Below, one piece after another: positions 1-7,970 of a stretch of DNA of 64,000 bases. The notes under the pieces are model-generated. The model was given only the letters and a program-made list of their open reading frames with translations. It was not told the origin of the DNA and ran no database searches. This stretch comes from JACVRW01 sp963808545 (lineage in GTDB: Bacteria; Actinomycetota; Thermoleophilia; Solirubrobacterales; Thermoleophilaceae), in assembly GCA_963808545.1 (NCBI GenBank), contig CAWEGB010000010.1:62001-126000 (forward strand). Direction: 5' to 3'. The position numbers were made by a program, and so were the translations under genes. The stretch's first letter is position 1, and each line of letters opens with the position of its first letter.

Positions 1-280
1 GCGCTTCCGGTCTCTCCTGAAGACTGAGCGGCTGCCGCTGCCGGAGACCAACCGTCCGAGCGGCGCCCACTACGTCGACTGTCGGTGGCCCGAGCAGCGC
101 CTGACGGTCGAGCTCGACTCGTATCGCTTTCACCGCACCCGCCACGCCTGGGAGCAGGACCGGCAACGCGAGCGCGCCGCTCGCGCCCGCCGCGACCGCT
201 TCCGCCGCTACACGTGGCGTGACGTAGTGGAGGATCCCTTGCCTACGCTTGCCGAGCTGCGGCAGCTCCTCCGGCGCTAA
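1..280 (+). CDS. DUF559 domain protein (C-terminal part)
   Basis: The gene enters from the left edge; its start is not visible. Reading frame 2 gives about 92 residues ending at TAA (278-280). The segment carries the pattern of DUF559, a restriction-endonuclease-like (VSR/PD-(D/E)XK) fold: a P-x-TN-x-P element, then G-A-H-Y-VDCRWP, then LTVELDSYRFH, followed by an Arg-rich helix (H-x-x-R-x-AWEQDR) and a final YTWRDV strand. The Asp of VDC and the E-x-D of VELD are the expected metal-binding acids. In actinobacteria such domains usually sit behind an AbiEi-like N-terminal domain, which is outside the window here. The physiological role is unknown. The stop overlaps the convergent groES-like gene by 4 bases. 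Confidence 0.75.
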   Translation, partial: RFRSLLKTERLPLPETNRPSGAHYVDCRWPEQRLTVELDSYRFHRTRHAWEQDRQRERAARARRDRFRRYTWRDVVEDPLPTLAELRQLLRR

Positions 281-627
281 GCGTCCTCTTCCTCCACCGC
301 CGGCAGCGAGCCCTCGCTGCGGTCTTGGAGCTCCTCCAGCACCCCCAGCAGCTGGCCCACGCGGCACACCAGCAGGCGCTCCTCCTCGACCTCCACCCAG
401 ACCCCCGCCTGCGCCGGGAAGACCACGTGGTCGCCGGGCTTGACCGGCATCTTCATGCCCACCTGTCCCCACCAGTCGATGCCGGGGCCCACGGCCAGCA
501 CGATCCCGTGCTGGGGCGGCGGCTGATGCTCTCCCGGCGGCAGCACGAGGCCGGAGCGGCGCACCCGGTCGGGCTCGAGCTCCTTGATCACCACCTGGTC
601 GAACAGAGGTCTGAGTTGCTGTCTCAC
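277..627 (-). CDS. GroES-like co-chaperonin (Cpn10 family)
   Basis: This is a 116-residue protein of the Cpn10 fold, close to the usual 95-105 residues plus a short acidic tail (ending VEEEDA). Seen: an opening strand LRPLFDQVVIKELE, a mobile-loop equivalent around S-GLVLPPGEH (where GroES has an I/L-V-L tripeptide that docks on GroEL), GIVLAVGPG, then KPGDHVVFP. GTG at 627 was chosen because a longer reading to 693 would run into the divergent ftsH start; no strong ribosome-binding site is visible. No groEL is adjacent, so whether it serves a distant chaperonin or is a specialised paralogue cannot be decided here. It is transcribed away from ftsH with 41 bases between starts. Confidence 0.75.
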   Translation of the reverse strand: MRQQLRPLFDQVVIKELEPDRVRRSGLVLPPGEHQPPPQHGIVLAVGPGIDWWGQVGMKMPVKPGDHVVFPAQAGVWVEVEEERLLVCRVGQLLGVLEELQDRSEGSLPAVEEEDA

Positions 628-668
628 GTGCTTAGGAAAGATAGAAGTACGACCCCTACAGTTGGGGC

Positions 669-2636
669 ATGGCTGATGACGCTCGCGCAGCAACGAACGA
701 CGAGAGGAGGCCGCGCTTCAAGGTCACGCCCAGCCCGGACGGCCGCGGGGCCCCCGCCAAGAAGACGCCGATGCTCCCCTGGAGCCCCCGCCGCTTCTTC
801 GTCATCCTCATCGCGCTCTTCTTCCTGAACTGGGTGATCGTCCAGATCTTCGCGCCGCCCACCGAGCGCATCACGGTGCCCTACAACCCGACCTTCCTCA
901 CGGAGGTGCGAGAGAGCAACGTCAAGGAGATCTCCTCCACGGGCGAGACGGTCAAGGGCGAGTTCCGCGAGGACGTCTCCTACGACGGTGACAAGGCCAA
1001 GGACTTCGAGACCGAGGTCCCGACTTTCGCCAACGAGGACGAGCTGGCCAGCCTGCTCGAGGAGAACGACGTGGTGGTGAGCGCCAACCCGCCGGGTGAG
1101 CGCTCGCTGCTCGAGACGATCCTGTTCAGCTTCGGTCCCACCATCCTGCTGGTGCTGCTGTTCGTCTGGCTGTTTCGCCGGGCGGCTCAGAGCGCGGGCG
1201 GCGGCGGGATGCTCAGCCAGTTCAGCCGCAGCCGCGCCCGCCGCGTGGAGCCGGAGACGCAGACGGTCACCTTCGACGACGTGGCCGGCATCGACGAGGC
1301 CAAGTCCGAGCTGGCCGAGGTGGTGGACTTCCTGCGCAACCCCGAGCGCTATCGCAAGCTCGGCGCCCGCATCCCGCGCGGCGTGCTGCTTCAGGGCCCG
1401 CCCGGCACCGGCAAGACCCTGCTGGCCCGCGCCGTGGCCGGCGAGGCCGGCGTGCCCTTCTTCTCGGCCTCCGCCTCCGAGTTCATCGAGGCGATCGTCG
1501 GGATCGGCGCCTCGCGCGTCCGCGATCTCTTCCAGCAGGCCAAGGAGGCCGCGCCGGCGATCATCTTCATCGACGAGCTCGACGCCATCGGCCGGGCGCG
1601 CGGCGGCGGGGGTGCCAGCCTGGGTGGCCACGACGAGCGCGAGCAGACGCTCAACCAGATCCTCACCGAGATGGACGGCTTCGACTCGAGCGATCAGGTG
1701 GTGGTCACCGGCGCCACCAACCGCCCCGACGTGCTCGACCCCGCTCTGCTGCGCCCCGGCCGCTTCGACCGGCGCGTGACCGTCCAGCCGCCGGACGCCG
1801 CGGGCCGCGCGGCGATCCTGCGCGTGCACACCCGTTCGCTCCCCCTGGACGACGACGTCGACCTCGACCGCATCGCCTCGTCCACGCCGGGCATGGTGGG
1901 TGCCGACCTGGCCAATCTGGCCAACGAGGCGGCGCTGCTCGCCGCCCGGCGCAGCCACGAGAAGGTTCAGCGCTCCGACTTCACCGACGCCCTCGAGCGG
2001 ATCATGCTCGGGGCCGAGCGCAAGATCGTGCTGAACGAGGACGACCGCCGGCGCATCGCCTACCACGAGGGCGGTCACGCGATCCTCGGCATGATCACTC
2101 CCGGCGCCGACCCGGTCCGCAAGGTGTCGATCATCCCTCGCGGCCAGGCGCTCGGCGTGACCCTCTCCACCCCGGACGAGGACGTGTTCAACCTCTCCGA
2201 GGAGGAGCTGCGGGCCAAGATCCGCGTGGCACTCGGCGGCCGGGTGGCCGAGGAGGAGGTGTTCGGCGACATCACCACCGGCGCCGAGTCCGACATCCAG
2301 CACGTGACCCGCATCGCCCGCGGCATGGTGGGCCGCTGGGGGATGAGCGAGAAGGTCGGCTTCCTCACGGTCGTGCCGGTCGAGCAGCAGAGCTTCCTGC
2401 TCCCGGGCTCCGAGCCTGTGTCGGCCGCGACCCAGGAGCTGGTGGACGCCGAGGTGCGCCGCATCGTGGACGAGGAACAGGAGGCCGCACGCAGGGTGAT
2501 GGCCGAGCAGCGTGACCGGCTCGACGCGCTGGCCGCGGCCCTGCTCGAGCACGAGACGCTCGACGAGGTGGATGCCTACGCAGCCGCCGGGATCGACCGT
2601 GCCCGCGTGGGCACCGAGGAGCCGGCGCCGGCTTGA
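669..2636 (+). CDS. ftsH: ATP-dependent zinc metalloprotease FtsH
   Basis: Membrane AAA+ protease that extracts and degrades membrane and regulatory proteins. Order of elements in 655 residues: cytoplasmic N-tail; first membrane helix about 37-60; periplasmic FtsH_ext domain; second helix about 142-167; AAA domain with Walker A GPPGTGKT (243-250), Walker B IIFIDELDA and an SRH region with two arginines; peptidase domain with zinc motif HEGGH (466-470) and a third-ligand region near ESDIQHVT. Odd point: the pore loop, normally MFVG, reads AIVG, so the conserved pore phenylalanine is isoleucine (I276, codon 1494-1496). That suggests a diverged paralogue or altered substrate handling. The stop TGA overlaps the nadC TTG start by four bases. 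Confidence 0.95.
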   Translation: MADDARAATNDERRPRFKVTPSPDGRGAPAKKTPMLPWSPRRFFVILIALFFLNWVIVQIFAPPTERITVPYNPTFLTEVRESNVKEISSTGETVKGEFREDVSYDGDKAKDFETEVPTFANEDELASLLEENDVVVSANPPGERSLLETILFSFGPTILLVLLFVWLFRRAAQSAGGGGMLSQFSRSRARRVEPETQTVTFDDVAGIDEAKSELAEVVDFLRNPERYRKLGARIPRGVLLQGPPGTGKTLLARAVAGEAGVPFFSASASEFIEAIVGIGASRVRDLFQQAKEAAPAIIFIDELDAIGRARGGGGASLGGHDEREQTLNQILTEMDGFDSSDQVVVTGATNRPDVLDPALLRPGRFDRRVTVQPPDAAGRAAILRVHTRSLPLDDDVDLDRIASSTPGMVGADLANLANEAALLAARRSHEKVQRSDFTDALERIMLGAERKIVLNEDDRRRIAYHEGGHAILGMITPGADPVRKVSIIPRGQALGVTLSTPDEDVFNLSEEELRAKIRVALGGRVAEEEVFGDITTGAESDIQHVTRIARGMVGRWGMSEKVGFLTVVPVEQQSFLLPGSEPVSAATQELVDAEVRRIVDEEQEAARRVMAEQRDRLDALAAALLEHETLDEVDAYAAAGIDRARVGTEEPAPA

Positions 2637-3514
2637 CAGTGATTGCGGGCTCTCGCGCGACCGGTCTCGAGCTGATCGACCGCGCACTGGCCGAGGATCT
2701 CGGCAGCGGCGATCTCACCACCCGGGCGGTCGTCCCCGCCAACGCGAGCGCCCGCGCCTCGATCGTTCAGAAGCAGGCGGGCGTGCCGAGTGGCATGGAC
2801 GTGGCCCGGACCGTGTTCGAGCGCGTGGACGCCGGTCTGCGCTGGACGCCGAGGGCACGGGACGGCGAGTGGCGCGAGCCCGGGCTGCTGGCCGAGGTGG
2901 AGGGCGAGGCCGCCTCGATCCTGGCCGCGGAGCGCGTGGCGCTGAACCTGCTCGGCCGCCTGTCGGGTATCGCGACGCTCACCGCCCGCTACCTGCGAGC
3001 CGTCGACGGGACCGGGGTGAGGATCCTGGACACGCGCAAGACCACGCCTGGCCTGCGCGCCCTCGAGAAGCAGGCCGTACGCGATGGGGGAGGGACGAGC
3101 CACCGCGCCGGGCTGTTCGACGCGATCCTGATCAAGGAGAACCACGCCCTGATGGCGGGCGGGGTGGGTGAGGCCACGCGCCGCGCCCTGGCCAATGCAC
3201 CGGAGGGCGTGACCGTAGAGGTGGAGTGCGCCACGCTCGAGGAGGTCGCCGACGCTGTGGAGGCCGGAGTACCGCGGATCCTGCTCGACAACATGACCCC
3301 GGAGCAGCTACGGCAGGCCGTGGCAGTGAGCGGCGGGCGGGCCGAGCTCGAGGCGTCGGGCGGGATCACGCTCGACACGATCCGCGCCGTGGCCGAGACC
3401 GGAGTCGACTTCATCAGCGTGGGCGCGCTGACCCACTCGGCGCCCGCGCTCGACTTCAGCCTGCTGTTCGATCCGCGCGGGCCGGAGGTCGCAGCACCGC
3501 GAACGGATCCGTGA
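2633..3514 (+). CDS. nadC: Nicotinate-nucleotide pyrophosphorylase (carboxylating)
   Basis: Quinolinate phosphoribosyltransferase: quinolinate + PRPP gives nicotinate mononucleotide, CO2 and PPi, the entry step from de novo synthesis into the NAD core pathway. The 293-residue length is typical. The conserved block ILDTRKTTPGLR, then K-x-AVRDGGG-x-x-HR and AILIKENH supply quinolinate and PRPP contacts; LLDNM and LEASGGI are the late barrel motifs. Translation probably starts at TTG 2633, overlapping the ftsH stop (TTGA), so ftsH and nadC look translationally coupled. The 3' end overlaps the convergent NrtR-like gene by 59 bases. nadA lies 730 bases downstream on the same strand; no nadB is present in the window. 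Confidence 0.95.
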   Translation: MTVIAGSRATGLELIDRALAEDLGSGDLTTRAVVPANASARASIVQKQAGVPSGMDVARTVFERVDAGLRWTPRARDGEWREPGLLAEVEGEAASILAAERVALNLLGRLSGIATLTARYLRAVDGTGVRILDTRKTTPGLRALEKQAVRDGGGTSHRAGLFDAILIKENHALMAGGVGEATRRALANAPEGVTVEVECATLEEVADAVEAGVPRILLDNMTPEQLRQAVAVSGGRAELEASGGITLDTIRAVAETGVDFISVGALTHSAPALDFSLLFDPRGPEVAAPRTDP

Positions 3515-4199
3515 CCTCGAGGTCACGGGAGCCGAAGCGGTAGACCGCCGCCGGGCGTCCGCCGCCCGGGCCCGACGAACGACGTTCCCCCGTGGCCTCG
3601 AGCACGCCGCGCCGCTCGAGCACCCGGCGCAGGTTGGTGGGATCGACCGCATAGCCCAGCGCCGCGGTGTAGATCGCCGCCAGCTCGGAGATGGCGAACG
3701 AGGCCGGGGCAAGGGCGAAGCCGATGTTGGTGTAGGACAGCTTGGCCCGCAGCCGGTCGCGCGCGTCACGGACGATCGCCCGGTGGTCGAAGGCCATCGG
3801 CTCGGGCAGGCGCTCCACCGGATGCCAGGCGGTGTCGGGCGGCAGCGCGGGATCCAGCCCGAGCGGGACGAGGCCGAGGTAGGCGGTGGCCAGCTGCCAC
3901 TCGCCGGGATGCCGATCCGGGTCGCCCGCGGTCTCCAGCTGCTCCAGCCACGACAGCTCGGCCACGTCGACCTTGCCCGCCAGCTGCAGGCGTATCGACG
4001 CCTCGAGCGTGTGGTCGGGCTCGAGATAGCCGCCGGGAAGCGACCAGGCGCCGCTGAACGGCTCCCGCGCCCGCTCCCATAGGAGCACGCAGAGCTCCCC
4101 GCCACGGACCTGGAGCACCGCGGCCAGCGTCACGTGGGTGGGGGAGGGACGCCCGATCACGGCCGCGTCGGCCGAGGCCGTGGTATCCTCGCTCTGCAT
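3456..4199 (-). CDS. nrtR: NrtR-type NUDIX transcriptional regulator
   Basis: This 247-residue protein has an N-terminal NUDIX-like domain (about 20-150) and a C-terminal winged helix-turn-helix (about 160-235, with DPTNLRRVLERRGVLE), the architecture of NrtR regulators of NAD metabolism. In that family the NUDIX domain senses ADP-ribose. Here the NUDIX box begins GGYLEPDHTLEASIRLQLAGK, lacking the full GX5EX7REUXEEXGU acids (the REUXEE part is replaced by IRLQLAG). Hydrolase activity is therefore doubtful and a sensing role likely. Position between nadC and nadA strongly supports NAD control. It is divergent from nadA across 48 bases containing an AT-rich inverted repeat. Its 3' end overlaps nadC in antisense. 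Confidence 0.87.
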   Translation of the reverse strand: MQSEDTTASADAAVIGRPSPTHVTLAAVLQVRGGELCVLLWERAREPFSGAWSLPGGYLEPDHTLEASIRLQLAGKVDVAELSWLEQLETAGDPDRHPGEWQLATAYLGLVPLGLDPALPPDTAWHPVERLPEPMAFDHRAIVRDARDRLRAKLSYTNIGFALAPASFAISELAAIYTAALGYAVDPTNLRRVLERRGVLEATGERRSSGPGGGRPAAVYRFGSRDLEVTDPFAVLRPPARADRTAG

Positions 4200-4200
4200 A

Positions 4201-4223
4201 GTTTTCGATTATAAGGCAAAAAC
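4201..4223. promoter_or_regulatory. Candidate NrtR operator / nadA promoter
   Basis: The 48 bases between nrtR and nadA are unusually AT-rich. They hold an imperfect 23-bp palindrome with arms GTTTTCG and GCAAAAAC around a core containing TATAAG (4210-4215), which also resembles a -10 box for nadA. Size and position fit a dimeric NrtR site that would control both divergent genes. Binding is inferred, not shown. Confidence 0.5.
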
Positions 4224-4247
4224 CGCCTCCGCGAGGAGATAACTGCG

Positions 4248-5261
4248 ATGAAGCCAATCGAGCTCCCCACTCTCAACCCCACCGGTGCGCCGGCGCTCGG
4301 CGCCGCCGAAATCGAGCGTATGCAGGACGAGGTTCGTGCTCTGGCCCAGGAGCGCAACGCGGTCATCCTCGCCCACAACTACCAGGTGCCCGAGGTGCAG
4401 GACGTGGCCCACTTCGTGGGCGATTCCCTCGGCCTTTCGCGCCAGGCCGCCGACACGGCCTCCGACGTGATCGCCTTCTGCGGCGTGCATTTCATGGCCG
4501 AGACGGCCTCGATCCTGTCCCCGGACAAGACCGTCCTGCTGCCCGATCTCGGGGCCGGCTGCTCTCTGGCCGATTCGATCACCGCCGATCAGCTGCGCGC
4601 CTGGAAGGCCGAGCACCCGGGCGCGGTCGTGGTGATGTACGTGAACACCACGGCCGAGGTCAAGGCGGAGACCGACTACTGCTGCACCTCGGCGAACGCG
4701 GTCCAGGTGGTGGAGCACATCCTGGCCGAGCACGGCCCTGACACCGAGATCCTCTTCGGTCCCGACATGTGGCTGGGCGCGTACGTCGAGCGCATGATCG
4801 GCAGGCGCCTCCACGTGTGGGACGGCGAGTGTCACGTGCACGCGGGAATACGCCCGCGCGACATCGCCGAGGTTCGCGCCGAGCACCCGGGAGCCGAGTT
4901 CATGATCCATCCCGAGTGCGGCTGCACCACTCAGGTGATGGAGTACGTGGCCGCCGGCGACGTCGACCCCCAGCACACCCACATGCTGTCCACCGGCGGG
5001 ATGCTGACCTTCGCTCGGGAATCGGACGCCGACACCTTCATCGTCGCCACCGAGACCGGGATGCTCCACCCGCTGGCCAAGGAGAATCCGGGCAAGGAGT
5101 TCATCCCGGCCAACCGGGCGGCGGCCTGCAGGTACATGAAGATGATCACCCTCCCCGGGCTGCGCGACTGCCTGCGCGACCTGAGCCCCGTGGTGAAGGT
5201 CGAGCCCGAGCTCGCACACCGCGCCCGGGTGCCGATCGACCGCATGGTCGCCATCGGCTAG
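4248..5261 (+). CDS. nadA: Quinolinate synthase NadA
   Basis: Condenses iminoaspartate with dihydroxyacetone phosphate to quinolinate using an oxygen-sensitive [4Fe-4S] cluster. The 337 residues show the family signatures LAHNYQ, HFVGDSL, FCGVHFMAE, VVMYVNT and GPDMWLG. The cysteines expected to bind the cluster are C105 (GAGCSLAD), C195 (WDGECHVH) and C294 (AAACRYM), whose spacing of 90 and 99 resembles the enzyme from E. coli. An extra HPECGC motif (C224, C226) is present. A GAGGAG ribosome-binding site lies 9-14 bases before ATG. It is probably regulated by the divergent NrtR-like protein. An L-aspartate oxidase partner (nadB) is not in the window and must be elsewhere, or be replaced by an aspartate dehydrogenase. 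Confidence 0.95.
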   Translation: MKPIELPTLNPTGAPALGAAEIERMQDEVRALAQERNAVILAHNYQVPEVQDVAHFVGDSLGLSRQAADTASDVIAFCGVHFMAETASILSPDKTVLLPDLGAGCSLADSITADQLRAWKAEHPGAVVVMYVNTTAEVKAETDYCCTSANAVQVVEHILAEHGPDTEILFGPDMWLGAYVERMIGRRLHVWDGECHVHAGIRPRDIAEVRAEHPGAEFMIHPECGCTTQVMEYVAAGDVDPQHTHMLSTGGMLTFARESDADTFIVATETGMLHPLAKENPGKEFIPANRAAACRYMKMITLPGLRDCLRDLSPVVKVEPELAHRARVPIDRMVAIG

Positions 5262-5282
5262 ACGCCTGCCAACCTGAGGGAC

Positions 5283-6323
5283 ATGGTCCGCTCGTTCAGC
5301 GCCTGCGTCGGCGCGCTCGTGGCCGTCTTCGTGGGTCCGGCCGCGGCGGCGCTGGCGGCGCCCGATCCGGTGGATCACTCCCAGCCCGCCGCCCCCGACG
5401 GCACGCCGATCTGCGCCGACTGGGTCCACGAGCGTCACACCGTCGAGCGCGGCGGGCGGCGCTGGCCCACCTGGCATCCGCCGCGCGATCCTCGCTACCG
5501 CTGCGCCTTCGGCCACGAGCACGGCTCCAATCCCCGCGCGTTCGCCCACTTCTCGCGCACGGGTATGCCCGCCTTCGGTCCCACCGGCCGCTACGCCGGA
5601 AGCGAGGAGCCCCACCCGGGCTTCAAGGTCTTCGTGGTCAACCGTGACCGCAAGGGCCTCGCCTGGATGGTCGTGCTGCATCAGGGATCGGGGTCACCGC
5701 GGCGCGGCACGGTCCGCTTCCACTCGCTCGAGACCTGGCTGTTTCGGCGCAAGGGCCGCCGCCTGGCTGCTCACACCCGCCACATGGCCGACTTCGGCGA
5801 GGCCGTGGCCAATTGTCCCGACGCCGAGCTGCGCCCGAGCATGCGCCTGCTGCCCACTCCGGGCTGCGAGTCCGTGTACGAGGAGTGGGACACCGCCTTC
5901 GAAGTGGGCGGCGTGTTCTCTGGAGCGCCGGGATTCGCGATCGACAACGCGATCACGCAGTTCGACGCCGCCGCGCCCGAACGTGTGGTGTTCAACAAGC
6001 GCTTTGCCTGCGGGCCGAACGATCCGGCCGGCTGGGACTCGTACTGCAAGGGCGACAAGCGCACGGTTCTGCATCCTCGCTGGCGGTTGCGCAACCGCGG
6101 CCCGAGCCGCTTCCGGACCGACGCCTACGGCCGGCGCGGCGCCGCCGGGCTGCTCCAGGTCGTGTCGACGCGAATCCGCGTGGACCAGTCCGAGGAGTGC
6201 TGCGGCGCCGAGAACGCGTTCGTGATGGAGCAGCCCAGCGACGGCGGCATCTACCGCGCCGGCCGCGGCCTCAACTCGAAGAACTTCGAGTTCCCCGGCT
6301 ACTGCGTCCTGCGCGCCAACTGA
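5283..6323 (+). CDS. Secreted Cys-containing protein of unknown function
   Basis: I do not recognise the family. The 346-residue product starts with a Sec-type signal sequence (positively charged start, then a run of Ala/Val/Leu to about residue 25, AxA-like sites near ALAAPD). The mature part has scattered cysteines (for example ICADW, YRCAFGHEHG, ANCPDAE, PGCES, FACGPND, SYCKGD, EECCG, GYCVL) that could form four or more disulfides, and many Arg/Trp residues. The early HEHG motif could bind metal but this is not proven. It starts 21 bases after nadA and is followed 13 bases later by the RibD-C reductase gene, so it may share their transcript; a functional link to either is not evident. Confidence 0.65.
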   Translation: MVRSFSACVGALVAVFVGPAAAALAAPDPVDHSQPAAPDGTPICADWVHERHTVERGGRRWPTWHPPRDPRYRCAFGHEHGSNPRAFAHFSRTGMPAFGPTGRYAGSEEPHPGFKVFVVNRDRKGLAWMVVLHQGSGSPRRGTVRFHSLETWLFRRKGRRLAAHTRHMADFGEAVANCPDAELRPSMRLLPTPGCESVYEEWDTAFEVGGVFSGAPGFAIDNAITQFDAAAPERVVFNKRFACGPNDPAGWDSYCKGDKRTVLHPRWRLRNRGPSRFRTDAYGRRGAAGLLQVVSTRIRVDQSEECCGAENAFVMEQPSDGGIYRAGRGLNSKNFEFPGYCVLRAN

Positions 6324-6336
6324 GAGGCTGGAGGAC

Positions 6337-7071
6337 GTGCAACTCCTGCTGCCGGAGCGTCGCCAGACCTCGCCCGAGGAGCATGGCTCCGGCCTGCGGC
6401 TGGCCGACCTCGCGCCGCCCGGGCGGCCCTGGCTCGGGGTGAACATGGTCTCCTCGGTGGACGGCAAGGCCAGCCTCGACTGGCGTACGCAGGGGCTGTC
6501 CACCGATCTCGACCGGCGCCTCTTTCACCAGCTGCGCACTCAGGCCGACGCCGTGCTGGTGGGCGCGGGCACGGTTCGTGACGAGCGCTACGGACGCATC
6601 ACGAAGAGCGCGGACCTGCGCGAGCGGCGGGTGGCCGAGGGGCTGGCTCCCGACCCGCTCGCGGTGATCGTCAGCGCCAGCCTCAACCTCCAGCCGGACC
6701 TCCCGATCCTCAACGAGCCCGAACAGCCGGTGCTGATCGCCACGGGCTCGGACGGGCGCCTGGCCGGAGTGGGCGACCAGGTGGACTACGTCCGGGTTGG
6801 GGACGACCTTGCGGTGCTGATGGCCCGCCTGGCCGACGAGCACGGTGTGCGCTCGGTGCTCGGCGAGGGCGGTCCCACCCTGAACTCGCACCTGTTCTCG
6901 GGAGGCCTCGTGGACGAGCTCTTCCTCACGGTCAGTCCCCAGCTAGTGGGTGGGTCGGATGTGCCGACCATCATCACCGGCCGCGGGCTCGTGGAACCGG
7001 CGCAGCTCGAGCTGGTGAGCCTCGCCGAGGCGGGCGGCGAGCTGTTCACGCGCTGGCGCGTGCGCCGCTGA
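6337..7071 (+). CDS. RibD C-terminal domain (DHFR-fold) reductase
   Basis: This is a 244-residue NADPH-dependent reductase of the RibD-C / dihydrofolate-reductase-like family, the type that reduces the ribosyl side chain of a pyrimidine intermediate in riboflavin synthesis. Visible motifs: NMVSSVDGKAS near residue 30 (family start of the core), ADAVLVGAGTVRDERYG about 67-83 (nucleotide-binding turn), GEGGPTLNSHLF about 172-183, VDELFLTVSPQLVGG. The deaminase half of RibD is absent. No other riboflavin genes are nearby, so it may act in another pathway. Start GTG 6337 is backed by GGAGG a few bases upstream. Confidence 0.85.
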   Translation: MQLLLPERRQTSPEEHGSGLRLADLAPPGRPWLGVNMVSSVDGKASLDWRTQGLSTDLDRRLFHQLRTQADAVLVGAGTVRDERYGRITKSADLRERRVAEGLAPDPLAVIVSASLNLQPDLPILNEPEQPVLIATGSDGRLAGVGDQVDYVRVGDDLAVLMARLADEHGVRSVLGEGGPTLNSHLFSGGLVDELFLTVSPQLVGGSDVPTIITGRGLVEPAQLELVSLAEAGGELFTRWRVRR

Positions 7072-7138
7072 GCCTGCTGCAGAAACGCTTGCAGCCGTTC
7101 CGGCTTTGCAGGGCTTTCCGCTAGAACTGACCGTCCTC

Positions 7139-7963
7139 ATGGCGACTCTGAAGACAAGGCCGGCCGCGGCGCCGGCCCAGCCGCAACGCGCGCCGGAGAC
7201 CGACGTTGCGGTCGTCGAGCTGAAGGACGTGACCAAGGTCTACGACGGCGGCTCGGTGGCCGTGGATCAGGCGTCGGTGCGCATCGGGCGCGGCGAGTTC
7301 GTCTTCCTCGTCGGACCCACGGGCTGCGGCAAGTCCACCTGCATCCGGCTCCTCCAGAAGGAGATCGAGCCCTCCAAGGGCACGATCTCGATCGCCGGCC
7401 GCGAGCTCGGCGAGATCCCGCGCAGCCGCGTGCCCTACCTGCGGCGCAACATCGGCGTGGTCTTCCAGGACTACAAGCTGCTGCCCAACCGCACGGTCTA
7501 CGACAACGTGGCCTACTCGCTTCTGGTGATCGGCGAGGCGCGGCAGGAGATCCGGCGCAAGGTCCCGGACATCCTGCGCCTCGTCGGGCTCTCCACCAAG
7601 CTGCACAACTTTCCCGACGAGCTCTCGGGCGGAGAGCAGCAGCGCGTTTCGATTGCGCGCGCCTTCGTGAATCACCCCCCGCTGCTGCTCGCCGACGAGC
7701 CCACCGGCAACCTCGATCCCGAGACCTCGATCGGGATCATGCAGCTGATCTACCGCATCAACCGGACCGGCACCACGGTCGTCGTCGCCACCCACGACAA
7801 GGAGATGGTGGACAAGATGCGCCGGCGCGTGATCGAGCTGCGCGAGGGCCGCATCGTGCGCGACGAGAACTCCGGCCTCTACCGGCCCGATGAGTCCACC
7901 ACCGAGTTCGCCATCCGCCTGCGCGGCGAGCTGGGCGTCGGCCCCGAGGGCCACCCCAACTGA
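7139..7963 (+). CDS. ftsE: Cell division ATP-binding protein FtsE
   Basis: ATPase of the FtsEX complex that couples divisome constriction to peptidoglycan hydrolysis. The 274 residues include a roughly 30-residue N-terminal extension rich in Ala/Pro, then VELKDVTKVYDGG, Walker A GPTGCGKST, Q-loop FQDYKLL, signature LSGGEQQR, Walker B LLLADEPTGNLD and switch His in VVATHDKEM. The sequence after the ABC core (about 235-274) is a short extension. ATG 7139 is preferred over an upstream TTG (7106), which would add unrelated residues. ftsX begins 7 bases after the stop. The order ftsE-ftsX-peptidase-smpB is typical of actinobacteria. Confidence 0.95.
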   Translation: MATLKTRPAAAPAQPQRAPETDVAVVELKDVTKVYDGGSVAVDQASVRIGRGEFVFLVGPTGCGKSTCIRLLQKEIEPSKGTISIAGRELGEIPRSRVPYLRRNIGVVFQDYKLLPNRTVYDNVAYSLLVIGEARQEIRRKVPDILRLVGLSTKLHNFPDELSGGEQQRVSIARAFVNHPPLLLADEPTGNLDPETSIGIMQLIYRINRTGTTVVVATHDKEMVDKMRRRVIELREGRIVRDENSGLYRPDESTTEFAIRLRGELGVGPEGHPN

Positions 7964-7970
7964 GGTCCTG

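Noticed and set aside
624..2687. 687-codon open frame on the minus strand opposite ftsH
   Set aside because: The protein is a His/Leu/Gly/Arg-rich antisense shadow of a gene with full FtsH motifs; it has no recognisable domain.
4209..5681. 490-codon minus-strand frame opposite nadA
   Set aside because: Composition typical of a high-GC antisense frame (His, Val, Gly, Arg); nadA motifs on the plus strand explain the region.
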